From: Candidatus Villigracilis vicinus
GTDB lineage: Bacteria; Chloroflexota; Anaerolineae; Anaerolineales; Villigracilaceae
Direction: 5' to 3'
Assembly (NCBI GenBank): GCA_016721315.1
Contig: JADKIL010000007.1
Span: forward strand, 1 to 64,000
Length of the DNA stretch: 64,000 nt
The translations under genes and the position numbers were made by a program. Under the pieces are notes generated by a model. The model worked only from the letters and a program-made list of their open reading frames with translations. It ran no database searches and was not told the DNA's origin. Below are positions 34,151 to 42,527 of the stretch, in pieces; position 1 is the stretch's first letter, and each line of letters starts with the position of its first letter.

Positions 34151-35404
34151 ATGTTTCGCTGGTTGGTCGATAATTACCGTACATTTTTATGGGCATTTGC
34201 ATTGGCAGTTGCAGTGTGGATCTCTTCTGTCACCTCTGCCGACCCTGACCAGACGCGCACGCTTGCAGCCCCTGTACCGATTGAGATCATCGGTCAATCC
34301 TCAAACCTGGTTTTCAGTAATACCCTTCCAAAAGAAGTAGATGTAACCTTGCGTGCGCCTAGTTCGGTCTGGAAGTTGATCGAAGATAACCCAGCTATCG
34401 TACGCGCAATTTTAGATGTTTCCGGACTGAGCTCAGGTGATCATTCGCTCGATCTTCAGATCCAGGTGGATGCACGCCCAGTTCAGATCGTTTCCGTCTC
34501 TCCGAAAACAGTGGACTTTGCACTGGAACCGCTTATCACGAAATCCATGGATATAGATTTACGCATCGCAGGTGAGGTTGCTATTGGGTATCAAGTCGGA
34601 GAGGTCGATCTGGAGCCGCTGACCGTTGTCGTATCTGGCGCTCAGTCGCAGGTCGAAAAAGTGAGCCGCACACGAGTATCCATTGACTTGAACCGTATCC
34701 GTGAAAATTACGATCAATCCCTTAAAGTGGAAGTACTTGATGAACGTGGTCAAGTGGTAAACGGTGTGACCGTTTCTCCCGAAACGGTGCATGTTGTCCT
34801 CCCGGTCAGCCAGCAGGGCGGCTATCGCGATGTAGCAGTCAAGGTCACGACACTCGGGCGCGTGGCTAGTGGATACCGCCTTACGGATATTTCCGTTTCT
34901 CCGCCCGTGGTGACCATCTATTCCACAGACCCAGAAATCGTCAACAGCTTGCCCGGCGTTTTGGAAACCCAGCCGCTTGACCTGCAAAATGCGCAGGATG
35001 ATATTACGACCAGACTAAAGCTCAGCCTGCCCGCAGGCATCTCCATCATCGGTGAACAGACCGTGTTTGTGCAGGCGGGGGTCTCACCGATCGAAAGCAG
35101 TGTAACCATCTCCAGTGAACGGATTGAGATCATCGGGTTGGAAAAAGACTTGAACGTGCAAATATCTCCCACAAATGTGGATATCATCCTCTCCGGTCCA
35201 TTGCCGCTGCTGGATACATTGACCCGCCAATCGGTACGCGTTACTGTAGACCTGACCGGGCTCACCGAAGGCATATATCAATTATCACCAAGCGTGGAAG
35301 TACTTGTCGCTAACGTTGTAGCCGAATCGATCCTGCCTAACACCATTGAAATATCGCTCACCCCGCTGGATGTAAATACACCTACACCAACTGCCAAACC
35401 ATAA
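34151..35404 (+). CDS. YbbR-domain protein (CdaR-like)
   Basis: A CdaA-associated regulator of 417 residues: a single N-terminal membrane helix (about 10-28, TFLWAFALAVAVWIS) and four YbbR repeats outside the membrane. The repeats are recognisable by VDVTLRAPSSV, LTVVVSGAQSQVEKV, VVTIYSTDPEIV and VDIILSGPLPLLDTL, each followed by a short VDLTGL-like strand. A Thr/Pro tail ends the protein. Cotranscription with cdaA is implied by five intervening bases. Confidence 0.92.
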   Translation: MFRWLVDNYRTFLWAFALAVAVWISSVTSADPDQTRTLAAPVPIEIIGQSSNLVFSNTLPKEVDVTLRAPSSVWKLIEDNPAIVRAILDVSGLSSGDHSLDLQIQVDARPVQIVSVSPKTVDFALEPLITKSMDIDLRIAGEVAIGYQVGEVDLEPLTVVVSGAQSQVEKVSRTRVSIDLNRIRENYDQSLKVEVLDERGQVVNGVTVSPETVHVVLPVSQQGGYRDVAVKVTTLGRVASGYRLTDISVSPPVVTIYSTDPEIVNSLPGVLETQPLDLQNAQDDITTRLKLSLPAGISIIGEQTVFVQAGVSPIESSVTISSERIEIIGLEKDLNVQISPTNVDIILSGPLPLLDTLTRQSVRVTVDLTGLTEGIYQLSPSVEVLVANVVAESILPNTIEISLTPLDVNTPTPTAKP

Positions 35405-35431
35405 AGTACAATAGCCCCCTTCGAAAAACCG

Positions 35432-35479
35432 CGAGCCTGCCAGGAAAATCCTTCATGTTGGGTATACTTGGCAGGCTCG
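35432..35479 (+). promoter_or_regulatory. Hairpin in the der leader region
   Basis: CGAGCCTGCCA (35432-35442) pairs with TGGCAGGCTCG (35469-35479) around a 26-base loop. No T-run follows, so it is a leader structure rather than a clear terminator. Confidence 0.4.
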
Positions 35480-35521
35480 GCGCGTCAGACAGGTTAGAGA
35501 AAGAGAAAGTAGAATATACCC

Positions 35522-36886
35522 ATGAAACCCATTGTTGCCCTTGTTGGCCGACCCAATGTCGGTAAATCCACACTATTCAACCGCCTGGTTGGCGAGCGAA
35601 TGGCGATCGTTGACGATACCCCCGGTACCACACGTGACCGCCTCTTTGGCGATGCGGAATGGAATTCCCGCACTTTCACCGTAATCGACACAGGCGGGAT
35701 CGACCCGACCCATGGCGGTCGGACTCCGCTCTCAATTGGTTCCGTTGATTTCATCGAAGATATCCGCCGACAGGCGCAAGCCGCCATTCAGGAAGCCGAC
35801 GCCATCCTCTTCGTCACGGACGTTGAAACTGGCGTAACAGAACCAGACCGTGAAGTGGCTGATATTTTGCGCCGTATGCAAAGGAAGCAACCCGATGGCA
35901 GTTTCCTGCCGCCGACTTTTCTAGTAGTAAATAAATGCGAATCGCGAGACCGCCGCGATCAGGTTTCAGAATTTTATGAGCTCGGCTTGGGCGAACCTTT
36001 TGCCGTCTCTGCCATTCACGGCACCAGCACCGGCGTCCTGCTCGATGCGCTTGTGGCAGCCTTCCCTGAACAAAAAGAAGACGAAGAAGACAACAACATC
36101 AAGATCGCCATCGTCGGCAAACCAAATGCAGGCAAATCCAGCCTGTTGAATAAGCTGGTCGGCGCAGAACGCGTCATTGTCAGCCCCATCGCCGGGACGA
36201 CCCGCGACGCCATTGACATGAACATTGAATTTGGCGGGCTGCCCATTACACTGATCGACACAGCAGGCATCCGGCGGCGCGGCAAGATCGAGAAAGGCGT
36301 GGAAGAATACAGCGTCATCCGTTCCTTCAAAGCCATCGAACGCGCAGATGTTTCCTTATTGATGATCGACGCCACCACCGGCATCACATCGCAAGACGCT
36401 CATATCGCCGGCTTCATTAAAGATGAGTGGAAATCCTGTGTGGTTTTGGTCAACAAATGGGATGCCATCGAAAAAGACGGCACCACAATGGACGCCTATA
36501 CCGAGAAGATCCTCAACGACTTGAATTTCGTCTCGTATGTGCCTATTCTCTACATCTCCGCCAAGACCGGTCAGCGTGTGGACCAGGTGATGCCATTGGC
36601 ATTACGAGTTCAGGAAGAACGCCTCGCACGCCTGACCACCTCCAAGATCAACGAGATCATCCACAACGCACAAGATGCGCACCCGCATCCCACCCATGCC
36701 GGACGCGCGCTGCGCATGTATTACGGCACCCAAGTCCGCAGCGACCCGCCGACCTTCATGATCTATGTCAACGAACCATCGCTGATGCACTTCACGTATT
36801 TACGCTACCTTGAAAATCAGATTCGCGCCGAGTACGGCTTTTTAGGAACCCCCATTCGCATCGTATTGAAGGGGCGCAGGGAATAA
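35522..36886 (+). CDS. der: Ribosome-assembly GTPase Der (EngA)
   Basis: A tandem-GTPase factor for 50S subunit assembly. Both G domains are complete in the 454 residues: GRPNVGKST with DTPGTTRD and DTGG near the N-terminus, NKCE for the first specificity loop; then GKPNAGKSS, GTTRDAID, DTAG and NKWD in the second. The C-terminal KH-like domain includes MYYGTQVRSDPPTFMIYVN and FLGTPIRIVLKGR. An insertion after the first switch (THGGRTPLSIGS) slightly lengthens it. Confidence 0.96.
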   Translation: MKPIVALVGRPNVGKSTLFNRLVGERMAIVDDTPGTTRDRLFGDAEWNSRTFTVIDTGGIDPTHGGRTPLSIGSVDFIEDIRRQAQAAIQEADAILFVTDVETGVTEPDREVADILRRMQRKQPDGSFLPPTFLVVNKCESRDRRDQVSEFYELGLGEPFAVSAIHGTSTGVLLDALVAAFPEQKEDEEDNNIKIAIVGKPNAGKSSLLNKLVGAERVIVSPIAGTTRDAIDMNIEFGGLPITLIDTAGIRRRGKIEKGVEEYSVIRSFKAIERADVSLLMIDATTGITSQDAHIAGFIKDEWKSCVVLVNKWDAIEKDGTTMDAYTEKILNDLNFVSYVPILYISAKTGQRVDQVMPLALRVQEERLARLTTSKINEIIHNAQDAHPHPTHAGRALRMYYGTQVRSDPPTFMIYVNEPSLMHFTYLRYLENQIRAEYGFLGTPIRIVLKGRRE

Positions 36887-36916
36887 TTGTCGGTTATGCA
36901 ACTCTGAGAAAAGACC

Positions 36917-37297
36917 ATGAATAAAAAATCCATCCGCATCCTTGGCGATATCATCACGCTTGCCATCCTTACCGTCACCGGGTTTGCCACACATGGCGAA
37001 GCTGGCAGCTCCTTCCTTCCTCGCATGGCGGCGGCATTCTTCCCCATGGCATTGGGCTGGTTTGTATTGTCTCCCTGGCTGGGTCTCTCCGATGAAACAG
37101 TCATTAACGACCCAAAGAACTTGCTGCGAATACCGCTTGTATTTTTGTTTACAGCACCCTTGGCGGTCATCTTGCGCGCCGCCATCCTCCACACGACCGG
37201 CATCCCAATTTTTGCGCTCGCCCTTGGCAGCGCCAACGCCTTCGGTATGACGGTCTGGCGCTGGCTCTATCTTTTCATCGCAAAACGGGTGAAATAA
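36917..37297 (+). CDS. DUF3054 membrane protein
   Basis: A 126-residue protein with four membrane segments (about 8-24, 33-55, 70-90 and 97-120), which fits the DUF3054 family (ILGDIITLAILTVTGFATHGE, FFPMALGWFVLSPWLGL, RIPLVFLFTAPLAVILRA, FALALGSANAFGMTVWR). The function is unknown. An inverted repeat (37293-37305 with 37313-37325) lies just past the stop without a T-run. Confidence 0.85.
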   Translation: MNKKSIRILGDIITLAILTVTGFATHGEAGSSFLPRMAAAFFPMALGWFVLSPWLGLSDETVINDPKNLLRIPLVFLFTAPLAVILRAAILHTTGIPIFALALGSANAFGMTVWRWLYLFIAKRVK

Positions 37298-37364
37298 CTT
37301 CTTTGCTGTAAACAAAGAAGTTATTAAATTCCTTTCAAAAATAAAGCGGGGTAAAATAATCCTT

Positions 37365-37970
37365 ATGGATGAAACAACACTCATCACTTCAGCACAACAA
37401 GGCGACTTGAACGCATTCAACACGCTTATCTTGCATTATCAGGATGCGGTTTTCAATACAACCGTGCGCATTCTCGGCGACGAAGATATGGCACAGGATG
37501 CCGCACAGGAAGCTTTCATCTCCGCATTTCAAAGCATTCGTTCATTTCGCGGCGGTTCATTCAAAGCATGGATCTTGCGCACCGCGACGAATGCCTGCCT
37601 CGACGAATTGCGCCGCCAGAAACGCCGTCCCACCACGCCCCTCGAACCCGAAACAAGCGATGGCGAAGAAATGGATTCGCCCAAATGGCTGGCAGACAAA
37701 AACATGACGCCCGCGCAAAAAGCCGAAGCCGACGAACTCGAACATGCCATTCAACATTGTCTCGATGCCCTGCCCACCGATTTCCGCACTGCTGTTGTAC
37801 TCGCTGATGTACAAGGCATGGACTATACCGAAGTAGCCGCCGCCGCGCGCGTGCCATTGGGCACCATCAAAAGCCGCCTGGCACGCGCTCGATTAAGACT
37901 GCGTGAGTGTTTGCGTTCCTTCGAGGAACTTTTACCCTCTTCATATCGTTTAGAAGAGGAGAATGCCTAA
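37365..37970 (+). CDS. ECF-type RNA polymerase sigma factor
   Basis: A 201-residue sigma-70-family factor: region 2 (NTLILHYQDAVFNTTVRILGDEDMAQDAAQEAFI, then FRGGSFKAWILRTATNACLDELRRQ) and region 4 (LPTDFRTAVVLADVQGMDYTEVAAAARVPLGTIKSRLARARLRLRE), with an acidic linker. The following gene overlaps it by one base (TAATG) and encodes an anti-sigma-like membrane protein, the usual partner arrangement. No autoregulatory promoter could be picked out with confidence. Confidence 0.93.
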   Translation: MDETTLITSAQQGDLNAFNTLILHYQDAVFNTTVRILGDEDMAQDAAQEAFISAFQSIRSFRGGSFKAWILRTATNACLDELRRQKRRPTTPLEPETSDGEEMDSPKWLADKNMTPAQKAEADELEHAIQHCLDALPTDFRTAVVLADVQGMDYTEVAAAARVPLGTIKSRLARARLRLRECLRSFEELLPSSYRLEEENA

Positions 37971-38683
37971 TGATCAATTCACGCGATATCGAAACCCTCT
38001 CCGCTTATTTAGATGGACAGCTCAATGCGTCGGATGCGGCTCGACTGGAAGCCCGCCTCAAGACCGACTCCGAGCTTGCTTCCGTTATAAGCGACCTGCG
38101 TGCCACCCGCAGCATTCTCCGCAAACTGCCTGCCCGTAAAGCTCCACGCAACTTCACGCTCACCCGTCAAATGGTCGGTCTCAAACCACCCTTGCCGCGC
38201 AGCTATTCAATATTTCGATTTGCCACAACGTTTGCTGCCGTCCTATTCTTCTTCTCGTTCACAGCCACCACGCTTTTGCCCATGTTAAGTTTTGGTGGAG
38301 CCGCTGCCCCCATGAATACAGGCTATGGCGGCGGATGTGATGGATGCGGCGGCGGTCCGGAAACAGCGTTGGAAGCAGCCTCTGTAGAAGAATTACCAGC
38401 CGCCACCGAAGAAGCTCTTGCACAGGATATGGCTCCCGCAGCAGAAATTGCGCCTGCCTCCACAGCAACGCCAGCCGCAGAAGACCGCGTGGCTGTATCT
38501 ACAGTAGCGCCCAAGCAAGCCCCAACTGGAACCCCTGCAGTGGAACCAATTCCTGTGACGGCAATGGCGCCCACAGAAGAGGAAGCGTCTTTTAACTGGA
38601 CAGTCTTATTCCTGCTCATTAGCCTCGCAAGCGGGCTGGTGATGTGGATCATGCATCAAAGCGCGAAAAGCAAATGGCGGTAA
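37970..38683 (+). CDS. Membrane anti-sigma factor-like protein
   Basis: A 237-residue protein with a cytoplasmic N-terminal helical domain (LSAYLDGQLNASDAARLEARLKTD, as in anti-sigma factors, but without the zinc-binding His-Cys-Cys set), one membrane helix (about 80-105) and an outer Ala/Pro/Thr-rich region. A second hydrophobic helix lies near the C-terminus (about 205-225). Right after the first helix is a Gly-Cys cluster (GGGCDGCGGG), a possible redox or metal site outside the membrane. It is coupled to the sigma gene by TAATG. Sequestration of that sigma factor is inferred from context. Confidence 0.8.
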   Translation: MINSRDIETLSAYLDGQLNASDAARLEARLKTDSELASVISDLRATRSILRKLPARKAPRNFTLTRQMVGLKPPLPRSYSIFRFATTFAAVLFFFSFTATTLLPMLSFGGAAAPMNTGYGGGCDGCGGGPETALEAASVEELPAATEEALAQDMAPAAEIAPASTATPAAEDRVAVSTVAPKQAPTGTPAVEPIPVTAMAPTEEEASFNWTVLFLLISLASGLVMWIMHQSAKSKWR

Positions 38684-38706
38684 CAGCCTGAAATAATGAG
38701 TACCCA

Positions 38707-38746
38707 TCCCCTAATCGGGTCACCCCGATTAGGGGATTTTCTTTTT
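38707..38746 (+). terminator. Intrinsic terminator after the sigma/anti-sigma pair
   Basis: A 13-bp stem (38707-38719 with 38724-38736) with a TCAC loop, followed by TTTTCTTTTTT. Confidence 0.92.
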
Positions 38747-38796
38747 TATGATTATGGAGAAAATAAAGAAATTGATATTTTAATTTTAGGAGAATC

Positions 38797-39372
38797 ATGA
38801 GAATAAAAAAGTTACTCGTTTCCCCCGTGTTTTGGTCAGTGGTCGCATTAATTAGCAGCGCATGTGTATGCGGTGAAGAAACTTCCACACAGGCGGCAAA
38901 AGTAATCGGTGCCCCTGAAGAAAAGCAAGGCAAACAGGAAAAGCAGGCATCCTGCCCCATGGAATGGACCTCCCCGACAAGCTCATCAGACGCAGGCGAT
39001 ATGCCGCCAACCGGCATGGTATCTTTCGATTGGAGTGACCATCCCGATGCAAGCGGATATGAAATGACCCTCATTACACCTAATAATTCGCCGGTATATT
39101 ATGATGTTGATGGTTCTTCGAAGGACCTTTTCCTTGAAAACTATTCACAAGTTGGCAAGTATCAATTGGTTCTAACTGCCCTCGACACAGATGGTCAGCC
39201 TTTATGTTCGATCTCACTGGATTTCAACATGCCTGTGGTTGCCGATAAAAGCGCACCGAATAATAACAATGCCGGAGATGATGAAAGCGAACCGGGGTCT
39301 GTTTCCCCTTCGAATCCAATTATTGTGCCAGGCATCATTATTGTGCCGGATCCCATTGAGCCGCCCAAATAA
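38797..39372 (+). CDS. Putative lipoprotein with fibronectin-like domain
   Basis: A 191-residue protein with the signal MRIKKLLVSPVFWSVVALISSAC (Cys23), a Lys/Gln-rich linker, and one probable beta-sandwich. The sandwich (VSFDWSDHPDASGYEMTLITP, then GKYQLVLTALDTDGQPLC) has a pattern typical of fibronectin-III-like repeats. The C-terminal 40 residues are Pro/Asn/Ile-rich and low-complexity (IIVPGIIIVPDPIEPPK). Surface exposure is inferred; no partner can be named. A TAGGAG site precedes the ATG. Confidence 0.75.
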   Translation: MRIKKLLVSPVFWSVVALISSACVCGEETSTQAAKVIGAPEEKQGKQEKQASCPMEWTSPTSSSDAGDMPPTGMVSFDWSDHPDASGYEMTLITPNNSPVYYDVDGSSKDLFLENYSQVGKYQLVLTALDTDGQPLCSISLDFNMPVVADKSAPNNNNAGDDESEPGSVSPSNPIIVPGIIIVPDPIEPPK

Positions 39373-39413
39373 GCGACTTGTTCAATACAGTGGATGATGA
39401 TATAAAATCGTTC

Positions 39414-39899
39414 ATGTCCAAAATTGATCATGTAAAATTCTGCCCGCGATGCGGCACTGGAGTGGAATATCTGGAAAAATTCGGTGCGATCAGACCGGTA
39501 TGCCCAAATTGTCGCTTTATTCACTTCCAAGACCCGAAAGTTGCAGCGGCTGTCCTCGTAAAAGATGGCAGCCGTGTTTTATTGGTACGGCGCGTGAACG
39601 AACCGTTCCGTGGAATGTGGACCTTGCCTGCGGGTTTCGTGAACGGCAGTGAAGACCCGGCAGAAGCGGCAGCACGCGAATGCCTCGAAGAGACCGGCTT
39701 GATCGTACGTGTTTCTCATGTGCATGATGTGATCGCCGGACGCGAGCACGAGCGCGGCGCGGACTTCATTATTGTGTACATAGCAGAAGTGATTGGCGGG
39801 GAGATGGCTCCAGCAGATGATGCCGATGCCGTGGAATGGTTTGAGCAAGACCACCTGCCGTCACTGGCTTTCAAAGCGACAAAAAAAGTTCTTTTATAA
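39414..39899 (+). CDS. NUDIX hydrolase with N-terminal zinc ribbon
   Basis: A 161-residue hydrolase. The N-terminal CPRCG and CPNC pairs (about residues 9-31) form a zinc ribbon like that in NudC/NADH-pyrophosphatase relatives. The NUDIX box is complete (GFVNGSEDPAEAAARECLEETGLI). FIHFQDPKVAAAVLV links the two domains. A nucleoside-diphosphate-linked substrate is expected from the family, but the exact one is not readable. The ATG at 39414 lacks a good ribosome site; it lies 42 bases after the preceding stop. Confidence 0.88.
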   Translation: MSKIDHVKFCPRCGTGVEYLEKFGAIRPVCPNCRFIHFQDPKVAAAVLVKDGSRVLLVRRVNEPFRGMWTLPAGFVNGSEDPAEAAARECLEETGLIVRVSHVHDVIAGREHERGADFIIVYIAEVIGGEMAPADDADAVEWFEQDHLPSLAFKATKKVLL

Positions 39900-39916
39900 C
39901 TCCAGCGGAGATTTTC

Positions 39917-40873
39917 ATGCGTTTCGATGAATTTATTCTAAAAAGCAACGCCGATGCAGCTGCCCTCTCAGAAGGCTCGATATTCGAACGTTTACGCCGG
40001 GATCCTGCCGTTGAATACGACCCTTTCATCTCGCACTCCTCCCTGATCTACAATGACCGCTCCAGACAAGTCCTGGAAAACGTTCATCGTGAATACGTTG
40101 ATGTTGCACAAAAATACCAGCTCCCCATCTTTATCCTCACAGACACATGGAAAGCCAACCCCGAACGAGTTGCCGCTTCCAACTTTAAAGATATGCAAAT
40201 CAACCGAGATAATGTCCGCTTCCTCTCGGATCTGCGGGCTGGATACGACCCATCGATGAGTATCTTCATTGGCGGGCTGATCGGCACATGGGGTGACGCT
40301 TACAAACCAGAACAAGCTCTATCAAAATTAGAAGCAGAGCAGTTCCATGCAAAACAGCTTTCAGAACTAGCAGAGGCAGACGTAGATTTCTTGTATGCTT
40401 CACCACTCCCGGCACTCACTGAAGCACAAGGCATTGCTGCAGCCATGTCCAGGCTAGGGTTGCCATATATGTTGAGTTTTGTTGTCTATGCCGAAGGCAC
40501 CCTGCTGGACGGCACCCCATTGGGCAAGGCAATGGACATGATCGATAATGCAGTAACCACCCCTCCCATTGGATATGCGATCAACTGCGTACACCCGAAG
40601 ATATTTTCAGGTGCCATGTATGCTCTTGAAAGAGAAAATCCTTCCTACCCTAAACGCATCATTAGTTATCAGGCAAATACCGCCAACTTGCGCCCCGAAG
40701 AACTGAATGAGTCTATTGAATTGATCACGGAAGACCCTGAAATTCTGGCAGGATTAATGAATGATGCCAGACATGCCTTTCATACCAAATTCATGGGCGG
40801 TTGCTGTGGAACAGACACAAGCCATATTGAGCAGATCGCGATTCAACTAAGCGGCTCACAAAACCCTATATAA
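39917..40873 (+). CDS. Homocysteine S-methyltransferase family protein
   Basis: A 318-residue TIM barrel of the zinc-dependent S-methyltransferase family. Zinc ligands are expected at the Cys in YAINCVHPKIF and the Cys pair in KFMGGCCGTDTSHI near the C-terminus; both are present. FILTDTWKANPERV and FIGGLIGTWGDAY replace the usual ETxTF- and AGSxGP-like blocks, so it is divergent. The family uses S-methylmethionine, SAM or betaine as methyl donor; which applies here is not clear. A dedicated MetH-type domain set is absent. Confidence 0.85.
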   Translation: MRFDEFILKSNADAAALSEGSIFERLRRDPAVEYDPFISHSSLIYNDRSRQVLENVHREYVDVAQKYQLPIFILTDTWKANPERVAASNFKDMQINRDNVRFLSDLRAGYDPSMSIFIGGLIGTWGDAYKPEQALSKLEAEQFHAKQLSELAEADVDFLYASPLPALTEAQGIAAAMSRLGLPYMLSFVVYAEGTLLDGTPLGKAMDMIDNAVTTPPIGYAINCVHPKIFSGAMYALERENPSYPKRIISYQANTANLRPEELNESIELITEDPEILAGLMNDARHAFHTKFMGGCCGTDTSHIEQIAIQLSGSQNPI

Positions 40874-40966
40874 CATCTCCTTGCAAACACACCTAAAAAT
40901 TACAAACCCACCACTGCCAACCGACTGTATAATTCAAGTATCCATTCAACAGGAGTGCGTTTCCCC

Positions 40967-41815
40967 ATGAAAAGTATTGTTGTCACTGGTGTTTCGACCG
41001 GCATTGGCAAAAATATCACAGAAGTATTCATTCAGCGCGGCTATCGAGTGTTCGGAAGTGTGCGCAAGCAAAAAGACGCTGATCAGCTCCAGGCGGAGTT
41101 TGGCGAGGCGTTCATTCCGTTGTTATTCGATGTGACCGATAAAGCCGCTGTTCAGTCGGCGGCAAAACAAGTCCGCGAGATACTCAAAGGCGAAACATTG
41201 TTCGGGTTGATCAATAATGCGGGCATTGCGGTCGCAGCCCCGATCCTCTACCTGGAGATCGAAGAGTTTCGTAAGCAGTTGGAGATCAATATCGTTGGAC
41301 AGTTGATCGTCACGCAGGCATTTGCGCCATTACTCGGTGCAGATAAATCTTTGAAAGGTCAGCCCGGGCGCATCGTAAACATCGGATCGGTTTCGGGCAG
41401 GAACGGCAGCCCTTTCCTCGGAGCGTATGCCGCTTCCAAGCATGCATTAGAAGGCTTATCTGAATCCATGCGCCGCGAGTTGATGCTCTACAATATTGAT
41501 GTCATCCTTGTAGCACCGGGTCCCATTGCCACACCGATATGGGACAAGGCTGAAGAGGAAGTGGATCCTGAAAAATATCGTCATACCGATTTTTACGAAT
41601 CAGGCAAAAAATTTAGAGCATATTCGATCGCGAACGGCCGCAAGGGACTGCCGCCTGAAGCGGTCAGCAATGTGGTCTTCAAAGCGCTGACCGGCGCAAA
41701 TCCGCGTGTACGTTATGCAGTTGACCCCAACCCGTTCATGAGCTGGCTCATGTCGCTTCTGCCCAAACGACAGTTGGATGCCATAATTGCAAAGGGTTTG
41801 GGGTTCCGGAAATAA
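40967..41815 (+). CDS. Short-chain dehydrogenase/reductase
   Basis: A 282-residue SDR: TGVSTGIGKN cofactor loop, LFDVTDKAA, INNAGIAVAAP, the catalytic Ser in NIGSVSGRNG, and YAASKHALEGL (Tyr, Lys), then APGPIATPIWDKA. The C-terminal half resembles retinol- or sterol-type SDRs acting on hydrophobic alcohols (VRYAVDPNPFMSWLMSLLPKRQLDAII). The ATG at 40967 has AGGAG thirteen bases upstream. It is distinct from the SDRs at 27.4 and 62.2 kb. Confidence 0.86.
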   Translation: MKSIVVTGVSTGIGKNITEVFIQRGYRVFGSVRKQKDADQLQAEFGEAFIPLLFDVTDKAAVQSAAKQVREILKGETLFGLINNAGIAVAAPILYLEIEEFRKQLEINIVGQLIVTQAFAPLLGADKSLKGQPGRIVNIGSVSGRNGSPFLGAYAASKHALEGLSESMRRELMLYNIDVILVAPGPIATPIWDKAEEEVDPEKYRHTDFYESGKKFRAYSIANGRKGLPPEAVSNVVFKALTGANPRVRYAVDPNPFMSWLMSLLPKRQLDAIIAKGLGFRK

Positions 41816-41848
41816 GTGCTTCGCCACCAATTGGTCAAAGGAGAAAAT

Positions 41849-42382
41849 ATGGCAACAGGACAAAGTCACAGAATTCCGCGCGGAAATGCCATGATCACAT
41901 ACACGGAGTATAAATTGCAACCCAGCGATTCAGGCAAAGACTTGAAAAAAATTGCCCGTGAACGCCTGAACGGTGAAAACCTTTACAAAGACATCCTCAG
42001 AATGCTCGAAGCGCCGAACGCACAAGGCAGACCTTGGTACGCTGAGATCGTGCAAAAAGACCGCATCGGCAGTGACTGGACCCTGCTTCTGCCGCCTGCA
42101 AAAGCCATTCCGCCCCAGCCTGCTCCTTCGGACCTTGCCACCTTTAAGATCATCAGTAAAGCAAACGTCCGTACTTCACCCAAATTAGACCCCGGCAACA
42201 TCCATTTTGTTGGACCCATCGGCACGATCTATACTTACAAACGCAGTTCCATGATCACCGACGCCAACGGCATGGTTTGGGTGGATGTCACCCCATCGAA
42301 CCTTCCGAGAAAAGCGTCCGGGGCAACGTATTGGATGTGCGTCCGCGAAGGTTCCATTCATCATACAGATCCTTACATTTAA
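41849..42382 (+). CDS. LysM-like and SH3-like domain protein
   Basis: A 177-residue protein without a signal peptide. The N-terminal half (YTEYKLQPSDSGKDLKKIARERLNG then ILRMLEAPNAQGRPWYAEIVQ) looks like a LysM-type module. The C-terminal half (FKIISKANVRTSPKLDPGN, GTIYTYKRSSMITDANGMVWVDV) is an SH3b domain. Both types often bind peptidoglycan, but nothing here shows export. A GGAGAAA site precedes the ATG at 41849. Confidence 0.75.
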   Translation: MATGQSHRIPRGNAMITYTEYKLQPSDSGKDLKKIARERLNGENLYKDILRMLEAPNAQGRPWYAEIVQKDRIGSDWTLLLPPAKAIPPQPAPSDLATFKIISKANVRTSPKLDPGNIHFVGPIGTIYTYKRSSMITDANGMVWVDVTPSNLPRKASGATYWMCVREGSIHHTDPYI

Positions 42383-42395
42383 ATTTATAGAATTA

Positions 42396-42440
42396 ACATC
42401 CCGTAGGTCTGGCGCTGTCCATGCCTGCGGGATGTTCTAT
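42396..42440 (+). terminator. Probable terminator
   Basis: CATCCCG (42396-42402) pairs with CGGGATG (42427-42433) with extra pairs inside, then TTCTATTTCC. Confidence 0.55.
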
Positions 42441-42527
42441 TTCCATCTCTTGCGGGGTTATAATTCTTGTGCAATCCTTTTATCATGGCAAAACCAGATT
42501 GACGTACAAAAAAAGAAGGAAGTGGCA

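Noticed and set aside
42285..42527. In-frame extension of 81 codons upstream of the DUF11/LysM lipoprotein
   Set aside because: It overlaps the preceding gene and a terminator-like hairpin; the ATG at 42528 has a ribosome site and begins a lipoprotein signal.
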